Positions 1 to 6,514 are shown, counted from the first letter of the stretch. The stretch: DNA of 8,702 nt from Candidatus Bipolaricaulota bacterium (GCA_027027485.1 JALVLL010000212.1:1-8702); one strand, 5' to 3'. The notes: generated by a model from the sequence alone, not told the origin. Numbers and translations are program-made.

Positions 1-552
1 CGGAAGCTCCGCCGCGCCCTGGAGGAGCTTCCCAAAAGGAAGGGGGCCCTCGAGGCCGAGATCGCGGAGCTCCAGGGGATCCTTCATGAGCTCGAGAAAA
101 AGCCGTATCTTGCCCCGTACCTCGAGGGGGAACTGGAAGCTTTGGGGGTACGGGCAAATCGCCCCGTGGAGGCGGAACGGGAGGAAAGGCCCAGGGCCCG
201 TGAGTATCTATTGGGGGACTTCCGGGTGCTTATCGGCCGTTCCGCCCGGGAGAACGAGAGGCTGGTGCGGGAGGCCCATCCCCGGGACCTATGGCTTCAC
301 GCCCGCGGGGTCCCCGGGGCCCATGTGATCGTGAAGTGCGCCGGGCGGGAAGTGCCGCAGGAGGTGCTGGAGGAGGCGGCGAAGCTCGCGGCCTGGCATT
401 CCAGGGCCCGCTATGATACAAAGGTGGCCGTCTCCTATACCGAGGTGAGACATCTCAGGAAACCGCCGGGAGCCCCGCCCGGTGCCTTCGCGGTCCTCAA
501 GGAGAAGGTGATCGTGGTCCGTCCCGGAGGTGAAGGTGGATCGGACGATTGA
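1..552 (+). CDS. rqcH: NFACT/RqcH family ribosome quality control protein, C-terminal part (5' end outside window)
   Basis: The frame is open from the first base to TGA at 550-552 and shows 183 C-terminal residues. Residues 1-50 are charged and heptad-like, matching the coiled-coil stalk of the family. Residues about 66-175 form the NFACT-R domain (formerly DUF814): RDLWLHARGVPGAHVI at 95-110 and YTEVRHLRKPPGAPPG at 146-161 are its two signature blocks. In Bacillus, RqcH binds stalled 60S-like 50S subunits and recruits alanyl-tRNA to add C-terminal alanine tails, which Clp proteases then recognise. The residues needed for tailing lie in the N-terminal NFACT-N domain, which is not visible, so RqcH activity is inferred and not shown. 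Older annotation calls these proteins fibronectin-binding. The 3' end overlaps the next gene by 17-23 bases, so the two are probably cotranscribed and coupled. Confidence 0.88.
   Translation, partial: RKLRRALEELPKRKGALEAEIAELQGILHELEKKPYLAPYLEGELEALGVRANRPVEAEREERPRAREYLLGDFRVLIGRSARENERLVREAHPRDLWLHARGVPGAHVIVKCAGREVPQEVLEEAAKLAAWHSRARYDTKVAVSYTEVRHLRKPPGAPPGAFAVLKEKVIVVRPGGEGGSDD
526..533 (+). promoter_or_regulatory. Shine-Dalgarno sequence that decides the start of the M50 protease
   Basis: GGAGGTGA is an eight-base match to the anti-Shine-Dalgarno. It sits five bases (counted from GGAGG) before GTG 536. The alternative in-frame GTG at 530 lies within this element, so it would have to use AAGGAGAAGG near 498-508, about 22 bases upstream, which is too far. 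This favours GTG 536. Confidence 0.6.
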
Positions 553-1192
553 GGCCCTGATAGCCGTGCTGGCCCTCATCTGCAGCGTGGTGCCCCACGA
601 GGTGGCCCACGGGTATATGGCCTGGAAGCTGGGGGATCCCACCGCCAAGCTCTCCCGGCGCCTCACTCTGAACCCCCTGAGGCACATCGACCCCGTGGGC
701 TCGATCCTCGTCCCCGGGCTCCTCGTCCTCATGCGTTTCGTGGCCCGGGTGAACGTCCCCATCTTCGGCTGGGCAAAGCCCGTACCCATAAACCCCTGGT
801 ACTTCCGGAACCCTCCCCGGGGCATCATGTACGTATCGTTGGCAGGCCCGGCCGCGAACATCGCCATCTCCCTCCTCGCCGCGGGGCTCGGCCGGCTCCT
901 CTCGCTCCTCGGCCCCCACGATGCCCTCTATTGGCCCACGATCTTCGTGATCTACCTGGGGGTCATCTCGCTTTTCCTGGCCTTCCTGAACCTCCTCCCC
1001 ATCCCCCCGCTGGACGGATCGAAGGTCCTCGCTTACTTCCTCCCCCCGGACCTCCGGCGCCAGTACCTTTCGGTGGGGATGTTCGGGATCCTGATCCTCT
1101 TCGCCCTCCTTTACTTCACGCCCGTTTTGGAGCGGATCGGCGACGCGGCTTTCTCCATTTGGAGTTATCTTTCCGGCTATCCCCGTGGCTGA
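536..1192 (+). CDS. Site-2-type intramembrane zinc metalloprotease (peptidase M50 family)
   Basis: The product is 218 residues from GTG 536 (220 from GTG 530), typical of the small single-domain M50 proteases. The first hydrophobic segment carries the zinc motif H21-E22-V-A-H25. The second family motif, NLLPIPPLDG at about 152-161, supplies the third zinc ligand, Asp160. Further hydrophobic stretches lie at about 95-125, 130-150 and 175-195, so this is an integral membrane protein of four to six segments. There is no PDZ domain and no CBS extension, so it is not an RseP or SpoIVFB orthologue, and its substrate cannot be inferred. Members of this minimal class occur widely in thermophiles and Gram-positive bacteria. 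It overlaps the end of the NFACT gene and precedes trigger factor, giving a protein quality control context. The zinc motifs make the family call firm. Confidence 0.9.
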   Translation: MDRTIEALIAVLALICSVVPHEVAHGYMAWKLGDPTAKLSRRLTLNPLRHIDPVGSILVPGLLVLMRFVARVNVPIFGWAKPVPINPWYFRNPPRGIMYVSLAGPAANIAISLLAAGLGRLLSLLGPHDALYWPTIFVIYLGVISLFLAFLNLLPIPPLDGSKVLAYFLPPDLRRQYLSVGMFGILILFALLYFTPVLERIGDAAFSIWSYLSGYPRG

Positions 1193-1215
1193 GGGCGCCG
1201 AGGAAGCGGGGGGCG

Positions 1216-1221
1216 TATAAT
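1216..1221 (+). promoter_or_regulatory. -10 element of a probable leaderless promoter for trigger factor
   Basis: A perfect TATAAT ends nine bases before the trigger-factor ATG at 1230. Transcription starting about seven bases after the hexamer would begin at 1228-1230, leaving essentially no 5' leader. In agreement, no Shine-Dalgarno sequence stands at normal spacing before this ATG, although most other genes here have one. No TTGACA-like -35 is visible 16-18 bases upstream (GC-rich, around 1193-1199). The element falls in the only gap between the upstream pair and the tig-clpP run. Confidence 0.5.
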
Positions 1222-1229
1222 CTCGCGCC

Positions 1230-2345
1230 ATGACCGAAGAACCGGTGCTCGAAGTTGAACGCAAAGGGAACGAGGTCACCGTGACGGTGGAACTCCCCGC
1301 GGAGGAGCTTTCCCGGGCCGAGGACGAGGCCTACCGCAAGATGGCCCATGAGTTCACCGTGCCGGGCTTCAGGCCCGGGAAGGTCCCGAAGGCCGTGCTC
1401 CTTTCCCGCTACGGGGAGGACCTCTTCGATGACGAGGTGAAGGAAATCCTCATCGAACGGTGGATCTCCAAGGCCATCGAGGAGCATGACCTCAGGCCCC
1501 TCTCCTCTCCCAAGATCGAGGTCCTAGGGTTCGAGCGCGGGAAGGCGTTCTCCTTCAAGGCCACCTTCGCGGTGTGGCCCGAGGTGGAGATCCCGGACGA
1601 GCTCGACCTCGAGATCCCGGAGGTCCCGGAGGCCGAGGTGGGGGAGGAGGAGCTGGCCCAGACGCTCGAGGAGCTCAAGCGCCGCGCCGCCGTGCTCGAG
1701 CCCAAGGACGGCCCCGCGGAGCCCGGGGATCTCGTGCGCTTCAAACACCGCGATCAGCTCTACGAGGTCGAGGTGGAAAGCGGGGAAGAGGGCCTATCGG
1801 GGAGCCTCGAGGGAAAGAAGGCCGGGGACACGGTGGTGGTCGAGGATGAGAAGGGCAGGAAACTAGCCATCGAGGTCACCCAGGTCTACCGGATGCTCAT
1901 CCCCTCCGAGGAAGAGGTGGCGGCGCACTACGGGGAGGAGAGCTGGGAGGGGCTGAAGGAGAAGGCTAAGGGAGAGATACGCCGCCAGAAGGAGGAGGAA
2001 CGGAAGGGCCTCTTGAGGCTCGCTGCCCTGGACGCCCTGGCCGAAAAGCTTGGGATCGAGGTCCCCCAGAGCCTCCTCGAGGAGGAGGTGGAGATCGAGC
2101 TCGCCCGCCACGGTGGGAAGGAGGAGCTCCGCCCCGAGGTGGAGGAAGCGGTGCGCCGCCGGATGCGCCGCTGGATCGTCTCCCGGCTCGTGGCCTCCCA
2201 GAAGGGGCTTTATCCTTCCGATGAAGAAGTGCGGGAACTGGCCCGCACCCTGGGCGTGGAGGAGGATCTCGTCCGCTCGAGGCTCATCTTCGAGCGGGCG
2301 GCGGACTGGATCCTGGAGCACGCGAAGGGGAAGGAGGCGGAATGA
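1230..2345 (+). CDS. tig: Trigger factor, ribosome-associated chaperone with a reduced PPIase domain
   Basis: Trigger factor binds ribosomal protein L23 at the exit tunnel and shields nascent chains. The N-terminal ribosome-binding domain (about 1-115) has the signature G46-F-R-P-G-K-V-P-K54. The C-terminal helical chaperone arms run from about 225 to 371 and are rich in Glu, Lys and Arg. Between them, where the FKBP-type PPIase domain belongs, only about 60-65 residues remain (about 158-221, from PKDGPAEPGD to TQVYR) instead of about 95 in E. coli. Total length is 371 against 432 in E. coli. Strand-like pieces remain, but the central part of the FKBP fold appears lost, so prolyl isomerase activity is doubtful; chaperone function does not require it. 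The ATG start directly follows a TATAAT. The stop overlaps the clpP start (AATGA), so the two are translationally coupled. Confidence 0.95.
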   Translation: MTEEPVLEVERKGNEVTVTVELPAEELSRAEDEAYRKMAHEFTVPGFRPGKVPKAVLLSRYGEDLFDDEVKEILIERWISKAIEEHDLRPLSSPKIEVLGFERGKAFSFKATFAVWPEVEIPDELDLEIPEVPEAEVGEEELAQTLEELKRRAAVLEPKDGPAEPGDLVRFKHRDQLYEVEVESGEEGLSGSLEGKKAGDTVVVEDEKGRKLAIEVTQVYRMLIPSEEEVAAHYGEESWEGLKEKAKGEIRRQKEEERKGLLRLAALDALAEKLGIEVPQSLLEEEVEIELARHGGKEELRPEVEEAVRRRMRRWIVSRLVASQKGLYPSDEEVRELARTLGVEEDLVRSRLIFERAADWILEHAKGKEAE

Positions 2346-2950
2346 AGCTCCAGTGGCCTTACGAGGAAGAACGCATGATGCGGTATTACGAGAGGGCCTT
2401 CGCCCGGCTCTTCAAGGACCGGATCATCTTCCTTTCCGGGGAGATCATCCTGAGCGCGGGCGGGGCCCCCTATTCCGGGGCCGCCGATAACATCATCGCC
2501 CAGCTCCTTTGTCTTGAGGCCGAGGACCCCGAGCGGGATATCTACCTCTACATCAACTCCCCCGGGGGAGATGTCCACGCTGCCCTGGCCATCTACGACA
2601 CCATGCAGTACGTGAAGTGTCCGGTGCAGACGATCTGCGTGGGGATGGCGGCCTCGGCGGCGGCCCTGATCCTGGCGGGAGGGGAGAAGGGTAAGCGCTT
2701 CGCCCTCCCCAACTCCCGCATCATGATCCACCAGCCCTGGGGCGGGGTGCGGGGCCAGGCCATCGATCTCAAGATCCACGCCGAGGAGATCATGAAGATC
2801 CGCGACCGCATAAACGAGATCCTCGCCTATCACACGGGTCAGCCCAAGGAGAAGGTCGAGCGCGATACCGACCGCGACTTCTTCATGTCCGCCGAGGAAG
2901 CCAAGGAATACGGCATCGTGGACGAGATCATCACCCACCGCAAACGCTAG
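2342..2950 (+). CDS. clpP: ATP-dependent Clp protease proteolytic subunit ClpP, with an atypical N-terminus and a loop insertion
   Basis: ClpP forms a double-heptamer chamber that degrades proteins fed by ClpX, ClpA or ClpC. The 202-residue product has the catalytic triad Ser105 (GMAASAAAL), His130 (RIMIHQPWGG) and Asp179 (RDTDRDFFMS), with the E. coli spacing of 25 and 49 residues. The substrate-binding NSPGG lies at 72-76. Two features are odd. The family's N-terminal axial-gate segment, usually with an RGER-type motif, is replaced by a charged, Tyr/Met-rich stretch (about 2-20). The loop after RIIFL is about eight residues longer than usual, with SAGGAPYSG at 38-46. GGAGG at 2333-2337 precedes the ATG by four bases. 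An internal ATG at 2375 is possible but less likely. The common partner clpX does not follow; an alcohol dehydrogenase does. Confidence 0.95.
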   Translation: MKLQWPYEEERMMRYYERAFARLFKDRIIFLSGEIILSAGGAPYSGAADNIIAQLLCLEAEDPERDIYLYINSPGGDVHAALAIYDTMQYVKCPVQTICVGMAASAAALILAGGEKGKRFALPNSRIMIHQPWGGVRGQAIDLKIHAEEIMKIRDRINEILAYHTGQPKEKVERDTDRDFFMSAEEAKEYGIVDEIITHRKR

Positions 2951-2956
2951 CGGGCG

Positions 2957-3955
2957 ATGCGCACTCAAGTACTGGAGCATCAGGGGCCGGCGGAGAGCCG
3001 GCCCCTTTCCTTGAAAGAGCTCCCGGTCCCCGAGCCGGCCGAAGGGCAGGTCCTCATAAAGGTCTCGGCGTGCGGGGTCTGCCACACCGACCTCCACATC
3101 GTGGAGGGGGATCTCCCTTTGCACAAGGTGCCCATCGTCCCCGGACACGAAATCGTGGGGCGTGTAGAGGCCGTGGGTCCCGGGGTCGAGGGAATTTCCG
3201 TGGGACAGCGGGTGGGGGTGGCGTGGCTCCATCGGGCCTGCGGGGAGTGCCGCTTCTGTCGCCGCGGAAAGGAAAACCTCTGCGAGCGGGCCCTCTTCAC
3301 CGGCTGGGACGTGGACGGGGGTTATGCCGAGTACACCGTGGCCTACGCCGACTTCGTCTACCCCATGCCCGAGGGGATCGACGATGTCCATGCGGCGCCC
3401 CTGCTTTGTGCGGGGATCGTGGGGTACCGGGCCCTGAAGCTCGCGATCCAGGGAAGGGAGCCCGGGAGATTGGGCCTCTACGGCTTCGGGGCCTCGGCCC
3501 ACATCGCCATCCAGATCGCGCGGCACCTCGGTTGGGAGGTCTATGTGTTCACGAGGAGCCCCCAGAACAAGGCCCTGGCGCGGGAGCTGGGAGCGGTCTG
3601 GGTGGGCGAGGCCCGCGAGCGGCCCCCTGAACCCCTGGACGCGGCGGTGATCTACGCCCCCGCCGGATGGATCGTCCCCGAGGCCCTCCGCTCCCTGGAC
3701 AAAGGCGGGAGGCTCTCCTTGGCGGGGATCCACATGACCCCCATCCCGGAGATGCCCTACGAGATCCTCTACCACGAGCGGGAGGTCACCTCCGTTGCCA
3801 ACGCCACCCGGGGTGATGCCGTGGAGCTCCTCCGTTACGCGGTCGAGATCCCCATCGAGACCGAGGTGGAGACCTTCCCCCTGGACGCGGCCAACGAGGC
3901 CCTCGTGAAGCTCAAGGCCCGAAGGGTTCGCGGTGCCGCGGTGCTGGTTGTATGA
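2957..3955 (+). CDS. Zinc-dependent alcohol dehydrogenase, MDR superfamily
   Basis: This 332-residue medium-chain dehydrogenase would oxidise an alcohol or reduce an aldehyde with a nicotinamide cofactor in the cytoplasm. The GroES-like catalytic half carries catalytic zinc ligands Cys42 (CGVCHTD), His64 (PGHE) and probably Cys151 (LLCAGI). The structural zinc site is intact, with four cysteines at 95, 98, 101 and 109 (CGECRFC to NLC). The Rossmann half has the nucleotide motif G176-F-G-A-S-A181. At the end of the second strand the sequence is VFTRS, without the Asp typical of NAD users, so NADPH preference is plausible (inference). It most resembles AdhA/YogA-type zinc ADHs; the substrate is unknown. 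It starts six bases after the clpP stop with no evident Shine-Dalgarno sequence, suggesting reinitiation, and its last codons overlap the next gene. Confidence 0.92.
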   Translation: MRTQVLEHQGPAESRPLSLKELPVPEPAEGQVLIKVSACGVCHTDLHIVEGDLPLHKVPIVPGHEIVGRVEAVGPGVEGISVGQRVGVAWLHRACGECRFCRRGKENLCERALFTGWDVDGGYAEYTVAYADFVYPMPEGIDDVHAAPLLCAGIVGYRALKLAIQGREPGRLGLYGFGASAHIAIQIARHLGWEVYVFTRSPQNKALARELGAVWVGEARERPPEPLDAAVIYAPAGWIVPEALRSLDKGGRLSLAGIHMTPIPEMPYEILYHEREVTSVANATRGDAVELLRYAVEIPIETEVETFPLDAANEALVKLKARRVRGAAVLVV

Positions 3956-4560
3956 TCGGTGGCGAGGTGATAGGGGTGCCCAAGATCGAAGAGGCCCCGG
4001 TGACGGAGCTCTTCCCGCCCCAGGGGCAGTGGACCGAGGCCGATTACTTCTCCCTCCCCGATACCAACCGGTACCTCGAGCTTTCCGAAGGGAGGTTGAT
4101 CATGCCGCCCCATCCCACCCGGAGCCATCAGGCGGCCCTTGAGGCCCTCTACGTGCGTATGCGCGAGTTCGCGTCGGAAAAGGGACTGGGCGAGATCCAC
4201 GTTGCGCCGCTTCCGGTGAGGCTCTGGCCGGGGAAGATCCGTGAGCCGGACATCTTCTTCATCTCCGCGGAGCACCGGGATCGGCTGGGGGAGAAGGTCT
4301 GTGGGGTGCCGGACCTCGTGGTGGAGGTCATCTCCCCCGGCACCCGGGAAGTGGACCGGGGCGAGAAGTTCTCCGAATACGCCAAGGCGGGCGTGCGGGA
4401 GTACTGGATCGTGGATCCCGAGAAGCGCACCGTGGAGGTCTTCGCCCTCCGGGGGCGGGTCTTCGAGCCATTGGGGATCTACCGCGAAGGGGAGATCGCA
4501 CGCTCCGAACTCCTCCAGGGATTTGAGGTCCCGGTGAGGGAGATCTTTTCCGAAATATAG
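3952..4560 (+). CDS. Uma2 family PD-(D/E)XK nuclease-fold protein (DUF820)
   Basis: The 202-residue product matches the Uma2 family in order: YLELSEGRLIMPPHP (41-55), REPDIFFI (97-104), the core VPDLVVEVISPGT (119-131), and D135..EK139..Y143 leading to AGVREYWIVDP (146-156). Candidate active-site acids are Asp100, Asp121 and Glu125. The family is predicted to have a restriction-endonuclease-like fold and is often multicopy in cyanobacteria, Chloroflexi and Deinococcus; the biological role is largely unproven. ATG 3952 overlaps the ADH stop (ATGA), arguing for coupling. GTG 3976 is a serious alternative because GAGGTGAT lies at 3964-3971 directly before it; that start would remove eight residues and no motif. 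No antitoxin- or methylase-like neighbour is present, so a toxin or restriction role is not supported by context. Confidence 0.9.
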   Translation: MIGGEVIGVPKIEEAPVTELFPPQGQWTEADYFSLPDTNRYLELSEGRLIMPPHPTRSHQAALEALYVRMREFASEKGLGEIHVAPLPVRLWPGKIREPDIFFISAEHRDRLGEKVCGVPDLVVEVISPGTREVDRGEKFSEYAKAGVREYWIVDPEKRTVEVFALRGRVFEPLGIYREGEIARSELLQGFEVPVREIFSEI

Positions 4561-4576
4561 GCCGCGACGGTTTTTT
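4560..4576 (+). terminator. Weak intrinsic terminator candidate after the tig-clpP-ADH-Uma2 run
   Basis: GCCG-CGA-CGGT can fold as a three- to four-pair hairpin immediately followed by six T. The stem is very short, although CGAAA at 4551-4555 can also pair with TTTCG at 4574-4578 around it. The position, right after the Uma2 stop and before a new ribosome-binding context, is the main support. Confidence 0.3.
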
Positions 4577-4640
4577 CGCTTCCCGGTTGTGGTCCCGGGG
4601 ACGAGCGGGCCGTTACCTTCCGTGCCGATACGAAACCCCA

Positions 4641-4651
4641 AAAGGAGGTGA
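4641..4651 (+). promoter_or_regulatory. Strong Shine-Dalgarno sequence for the flavin reductase-like gene
   Basis: AAAGGAGGTGA is a near-complete match to the anti-Shine-Dalgarno, with GGAGG five bases before GTG 4654. An in-frame GTG at 4648 is part of the element itself and is therefore the less likely start. The 80-base spacer upstream (4561-4640) shows no convincing -35/-10 pair. Confidence 0.6.
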
Positions 4652-4653
4652 GG

Positions 4654-5178
4654 GTGCTCAGGGAGATTTCCTGGGAAGAGGCGTTGAAGCTCGCATCGCC
4701 TTACCTCTATGTCCTCGCGGTGACGGTGGACAAGGACGGAAAGCCCAACGCCATCGGGCTCGGGTGGTGGACCTACGTTTCCTGGGAGCCGCCCATGATC
4801 GCCATCGCCGTGGGGCCGAAGCGCTACTCCTACGAATGCCTGGAGCACTGCGGCGAGTTCGTGCTCTGTTTCCCGGCGGAGGACCAGTGGAAGGGAGCCT
4901 GGCACTGCGGCACCGTCTCCGGCCGCGGGCGGGATAAGCTCGCCGAGGCGGGCCTTGCGACGATCCCCGCCAAGGTCGTGAAACCTCCGCTCATCGAGGG
5001 GGCCACCGTCTGCTACGAGTGCCGCGTGGTGGAAAGGGTGAAGACCGGTGATCACGAACTCTTCATCGCCGATGTGGTGGCGATCCACGGCGATCCCGAA
5101 AGGCACAGGCACCTTTACTCCATCGGCTACGAGAATCTCACCGCCCTCTCCCACCGCGAGGTACCTCCCCTCAGTTGA
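4654..5178 (+). CDS. Flavin reductase-like (FMN-binding split barrel) family protein
   Basis: The 174-residue product has the flavin-reductase-like order: an opening region ending VLAVTVDKDGKPNAIG (20-35), then VSWEPPMIAIAV (42-53), the RYSYECLEHCGEFVLCFP block (57-74), and CGTVSGRGRDKLAEAGL in the second half. In the family, the N..A......S.EPP.. and GEFV.N.P blocks line the FMN site. Such proteins bind FMN and reduce it with NAD(P)H for partner oxygenases, or act as small ferric or quinone reductases; the actual substrate is unknown. Cys62, Cys66 and Cys72 are a local cluster of unclear meaning. The start GTG 4654 is chosen from the strong Shine-Dalgarno (two residues shorter than the GTG 4648 alternative). 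Its stop TGA overlaps the ATG of the next gene by one base (TGATG), so the two form a coupled pair. Confidence 0.85.
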   Translation: MLREISWEEALKLASPYLYVLAVTVDKDGKPNAIGLGWWTYVSWEPPMIAIAVGPKRYSYECLEHCGEFVLCFPAEDQWKGAWHCGTVSGRGRDKLAEAGLATIPAKVVKPPLIEGATVCYECRVVERVKTGDHELFIADVVAIHGDPERHRHLYSIGYENLTALSHREVPPLS

Positions 5179-6371
5179 TGGACATCCAAGCGATCAGGGG
5201 CGAGTTCCCGATCCTCGAGCGGGTGGTGTGGCTTGCCTCGGCCGGGGTAGGCCCCGTGCCCCGGCGAGCCCTGGAGGTCCTCGCCGGGCTTCAGCGGGCA
5301 CTCTACGAGAAAGCTGACTCCACCGCCTGGAAGGAGACAAAGGAGGTCTTCGGGAGGGTGCGGTGGCTCATAGCGAAGCTCCTCGCGGTGGATCCAACCG
5401 AGATCGCCCTCACCCGCTCCACCACGGAAGGATTGAACGCCATCGCTGCGGCGCTCCCCTGGAAGCGGGGCGACGTCGCGGTGATCACCGACCAGGAGTA
5501 CCCCGCCAACGCCGTCCCCTGGTACCACCAGGCCCATCTCCACGGGATCGAGGTCCGCGTTGTCCGCTCCCGGGATGGAAAACTGCCCCTGAACGCGTTC
5601 GTGGAAGCGATGGACCGGCGCACCCGGGTGGTCGCCGTGGGCCACGTCCAGTTCGGAAGCGGATTCCGGGTGGACCTCGCCGGGCTTTCCGAGCTCGCCC
5701 ACCGACACGGTGCCCTTTTGGTGGTGGATGCCATCCAATCGGTGGGAGCGATCCCGGTAAGGCCCCGGGACCTCGGGGTGGATGCCCTGGCGTGCGGCGG
5801 CTACAAGTGGCTCTGCGGCCCGGAGGGTACCGGTTTCCTTTACGTGCGGCGGGAACTCGCCGAGGAGCTTTTGCCCGCCGCGGTGGGTTGCCCAAACATA
5901 TCGCCCCGGGAACACGATGAGCTCTGGGATGCCCTCTGCGGCGGTGGCGTTTGGGTGCGGGATTTCTCTGGGTACGCTCCCGGGGCGGCCCGGTTCGACG
6001 GGGTGGGACTCAACCCCGCCCTTTTCTCCGCCCTCGCCGCGTCCCTGGAGCTTTTCCTGGAAATAGGCCTCGAGCGGATCGGGGAAAGGGTGCTTGAGCT
6101 CTCCGGGGCGCTTATCGCGGAGCTTCCCCGTCTGGGCTATGAGGTGGCCACACCGGCGGATCCCGTGGAGCGGGCGGGGATCGTGCTGGTACGGGGTCCC
6201 TGGGATCTCGGGACTCCAGAGGCCAGGGAGGCAGTGGAAGGTCACTTCCTCGAGCGGGGGATCAAGGTCCACGTACGGGCCGGTGGGATCCGTGTCTCGC
6301 CCCACTTCTTCACTACCCAGGATGACCTGTCACACTTCCTCGACGCTTTAGAATCGCTCCCCGAACTGTAG
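5178..6371 (+). CDS. PLP-dependent class V aminotransferase family enzyme
   Basis: The 397-residue product belongs to fold type I class V, the group of cysteine desulfurases and isopenicillin N epimerase-like enzymes. Asp184 in LLVVDAIQSVGAIPV contacts the PLP ring nitrogen, Gln187 follows in the usual DxxQ pattern, and Lys210 in GGYKWLCGPEG is the Schiff-base lysine. RSTTEGLNAIA (80-90) matches the phosphate-binding region and GHVQFGSGFRVDL (155-167) the conserved HV..(S/T)G block. The C-terminal domain (about 290-397) is the usual small domain. No active-site cysteine loop like that of IscS or SufS is evident, so cysteine desulfurase activity is not supported; an aminotransferase, lyase or epimerase is as likely. 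It starts at ATG 5178, overlapping the flavin reductase-like stop, with no good Shine-Dalgarno sequence, which indicates translational coupling. Confidence 0.9.
   Translation: MDIQAIRGEFPILERVVWLASAGVGPVPRRALEVLAGLQRALYEKADSTAWKETKEVFGRVRWLIAKLLAVDPTEIALTRSTTEGLNAIAAALPWKRGDVAVITDQEYPANAVPWYHQAHLHGIEVRVVRSRDGKLPLNAFVEAMDRRTRVVAVGHVQFGSGFRVDLAGLSELAHRHGALLVVDAIQSVGAIPVRPRDLGVDALACGGYKWLCGPEGTGFLYVRRELAEELLPAAVGCPNISPREHDELWDALCGGGVWVRDFSGYAPGAARFDGVGLNPALFSALAASLELFLEIGLERIGERVLELSGALIAELPRLGYEVATPADPVERAGIVLVRGPWDLGTPEAREAVEGHFLERGIKVHVRAGGIRVSPHFFTTQDDLSHFLDALESLPEL
6327..6354 (+). promoter_or_regulatory. Candidate sigma-70-type promoter inside the 3' end of the class V enzyme gene
   Basis: CTGTCA (6327-6332; four of six to TTGACA) and TAGAAT (6349-6354; five of six to TATAAT) are separated by 16 bases. 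Transcription would start near 6361 and read into the structured spacer and the secreted-protein gene. This is a motif match only; the lack of a better promoter in the 6372-6527 spacer is what makes it worth listing. Confidence 0.3.
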
Positions 6372-6399
6372 GTTGGAGAAGTCGGGACTAAGGGGATAT

Positions 6400-6514
6400 C
6401 CGGCACAAGGGCACAGTGGGTTTCGTTTTATCCCGAGAAGCTCCTGACAGCGGGTGTGCTTCCCATGAAAGCCTTTTCGGTAAAGTAAGTAAGGTTGAAG
6501 TGTGCCGGCTTTTT
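6400..6514 (+). other. Structured leader candidate with a closing stem and T-run
   Basis: CCGGCACA at 6400-6407 and TGTGCCGG at 6501-6508 are perfect inverted copies, and the right arm runs directly into CTTTTT. GCACA (6411-6415) and TGTGC (6455-6459) give a possible inner stem, and GAAA/TTTC around 6468-6479 another. The arrangement resembles a riboswitch or attenuator whose closing helix doubles as a terminator, placed about 15-20 bases before ATG 6528. I could not match it to a named riboswitch class. An 8-bp match in a region of this size is not rare by chance (about one in six). Confidence 0.25.

Noticed and set aside
2210..3775. A 521-codon open frame on the minus strand opposite clpP and the ADH
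   Set aside because: It is antisense to genes with intact catalytic motifs, has no domain signature and is of low-complexity composition, so it is a shadow.
4587..4632. A promoter with TTGTGG as -35 and TTACCT or GATACG as -10 before the flavin-reductase-like gene
   Set aside because: The spacings are outside 16-18 bases and the -10 matches are poor.
3835..5154. A 439-codon open frame on the minus strand, antisense to the ADH end, Uma2 and the flavin-reductase-like gene
   Set aside because: It crosses three well-supported + strand genes, and its translation is rich in Pro, Gly, Arg and His with no recognisable motif. It is an expected antisense artefact of GC-rich third codon positions.
5127..6305. 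A 392-codon open frame on the minus strand opposite the class V enzyme
   Set aside because: Same reasoning: it mirrors the whole sense gene and shows no family motif.
6400..6508. A c-di-GMP-I (GEMM) riboswitch, suggested by CACAAGGGCAC and GAAAGCC
   Set aside because: The conserved core spacing, the tetraloop-receptor arrangement and the matching stems are not present; the likeness is limited to short words.
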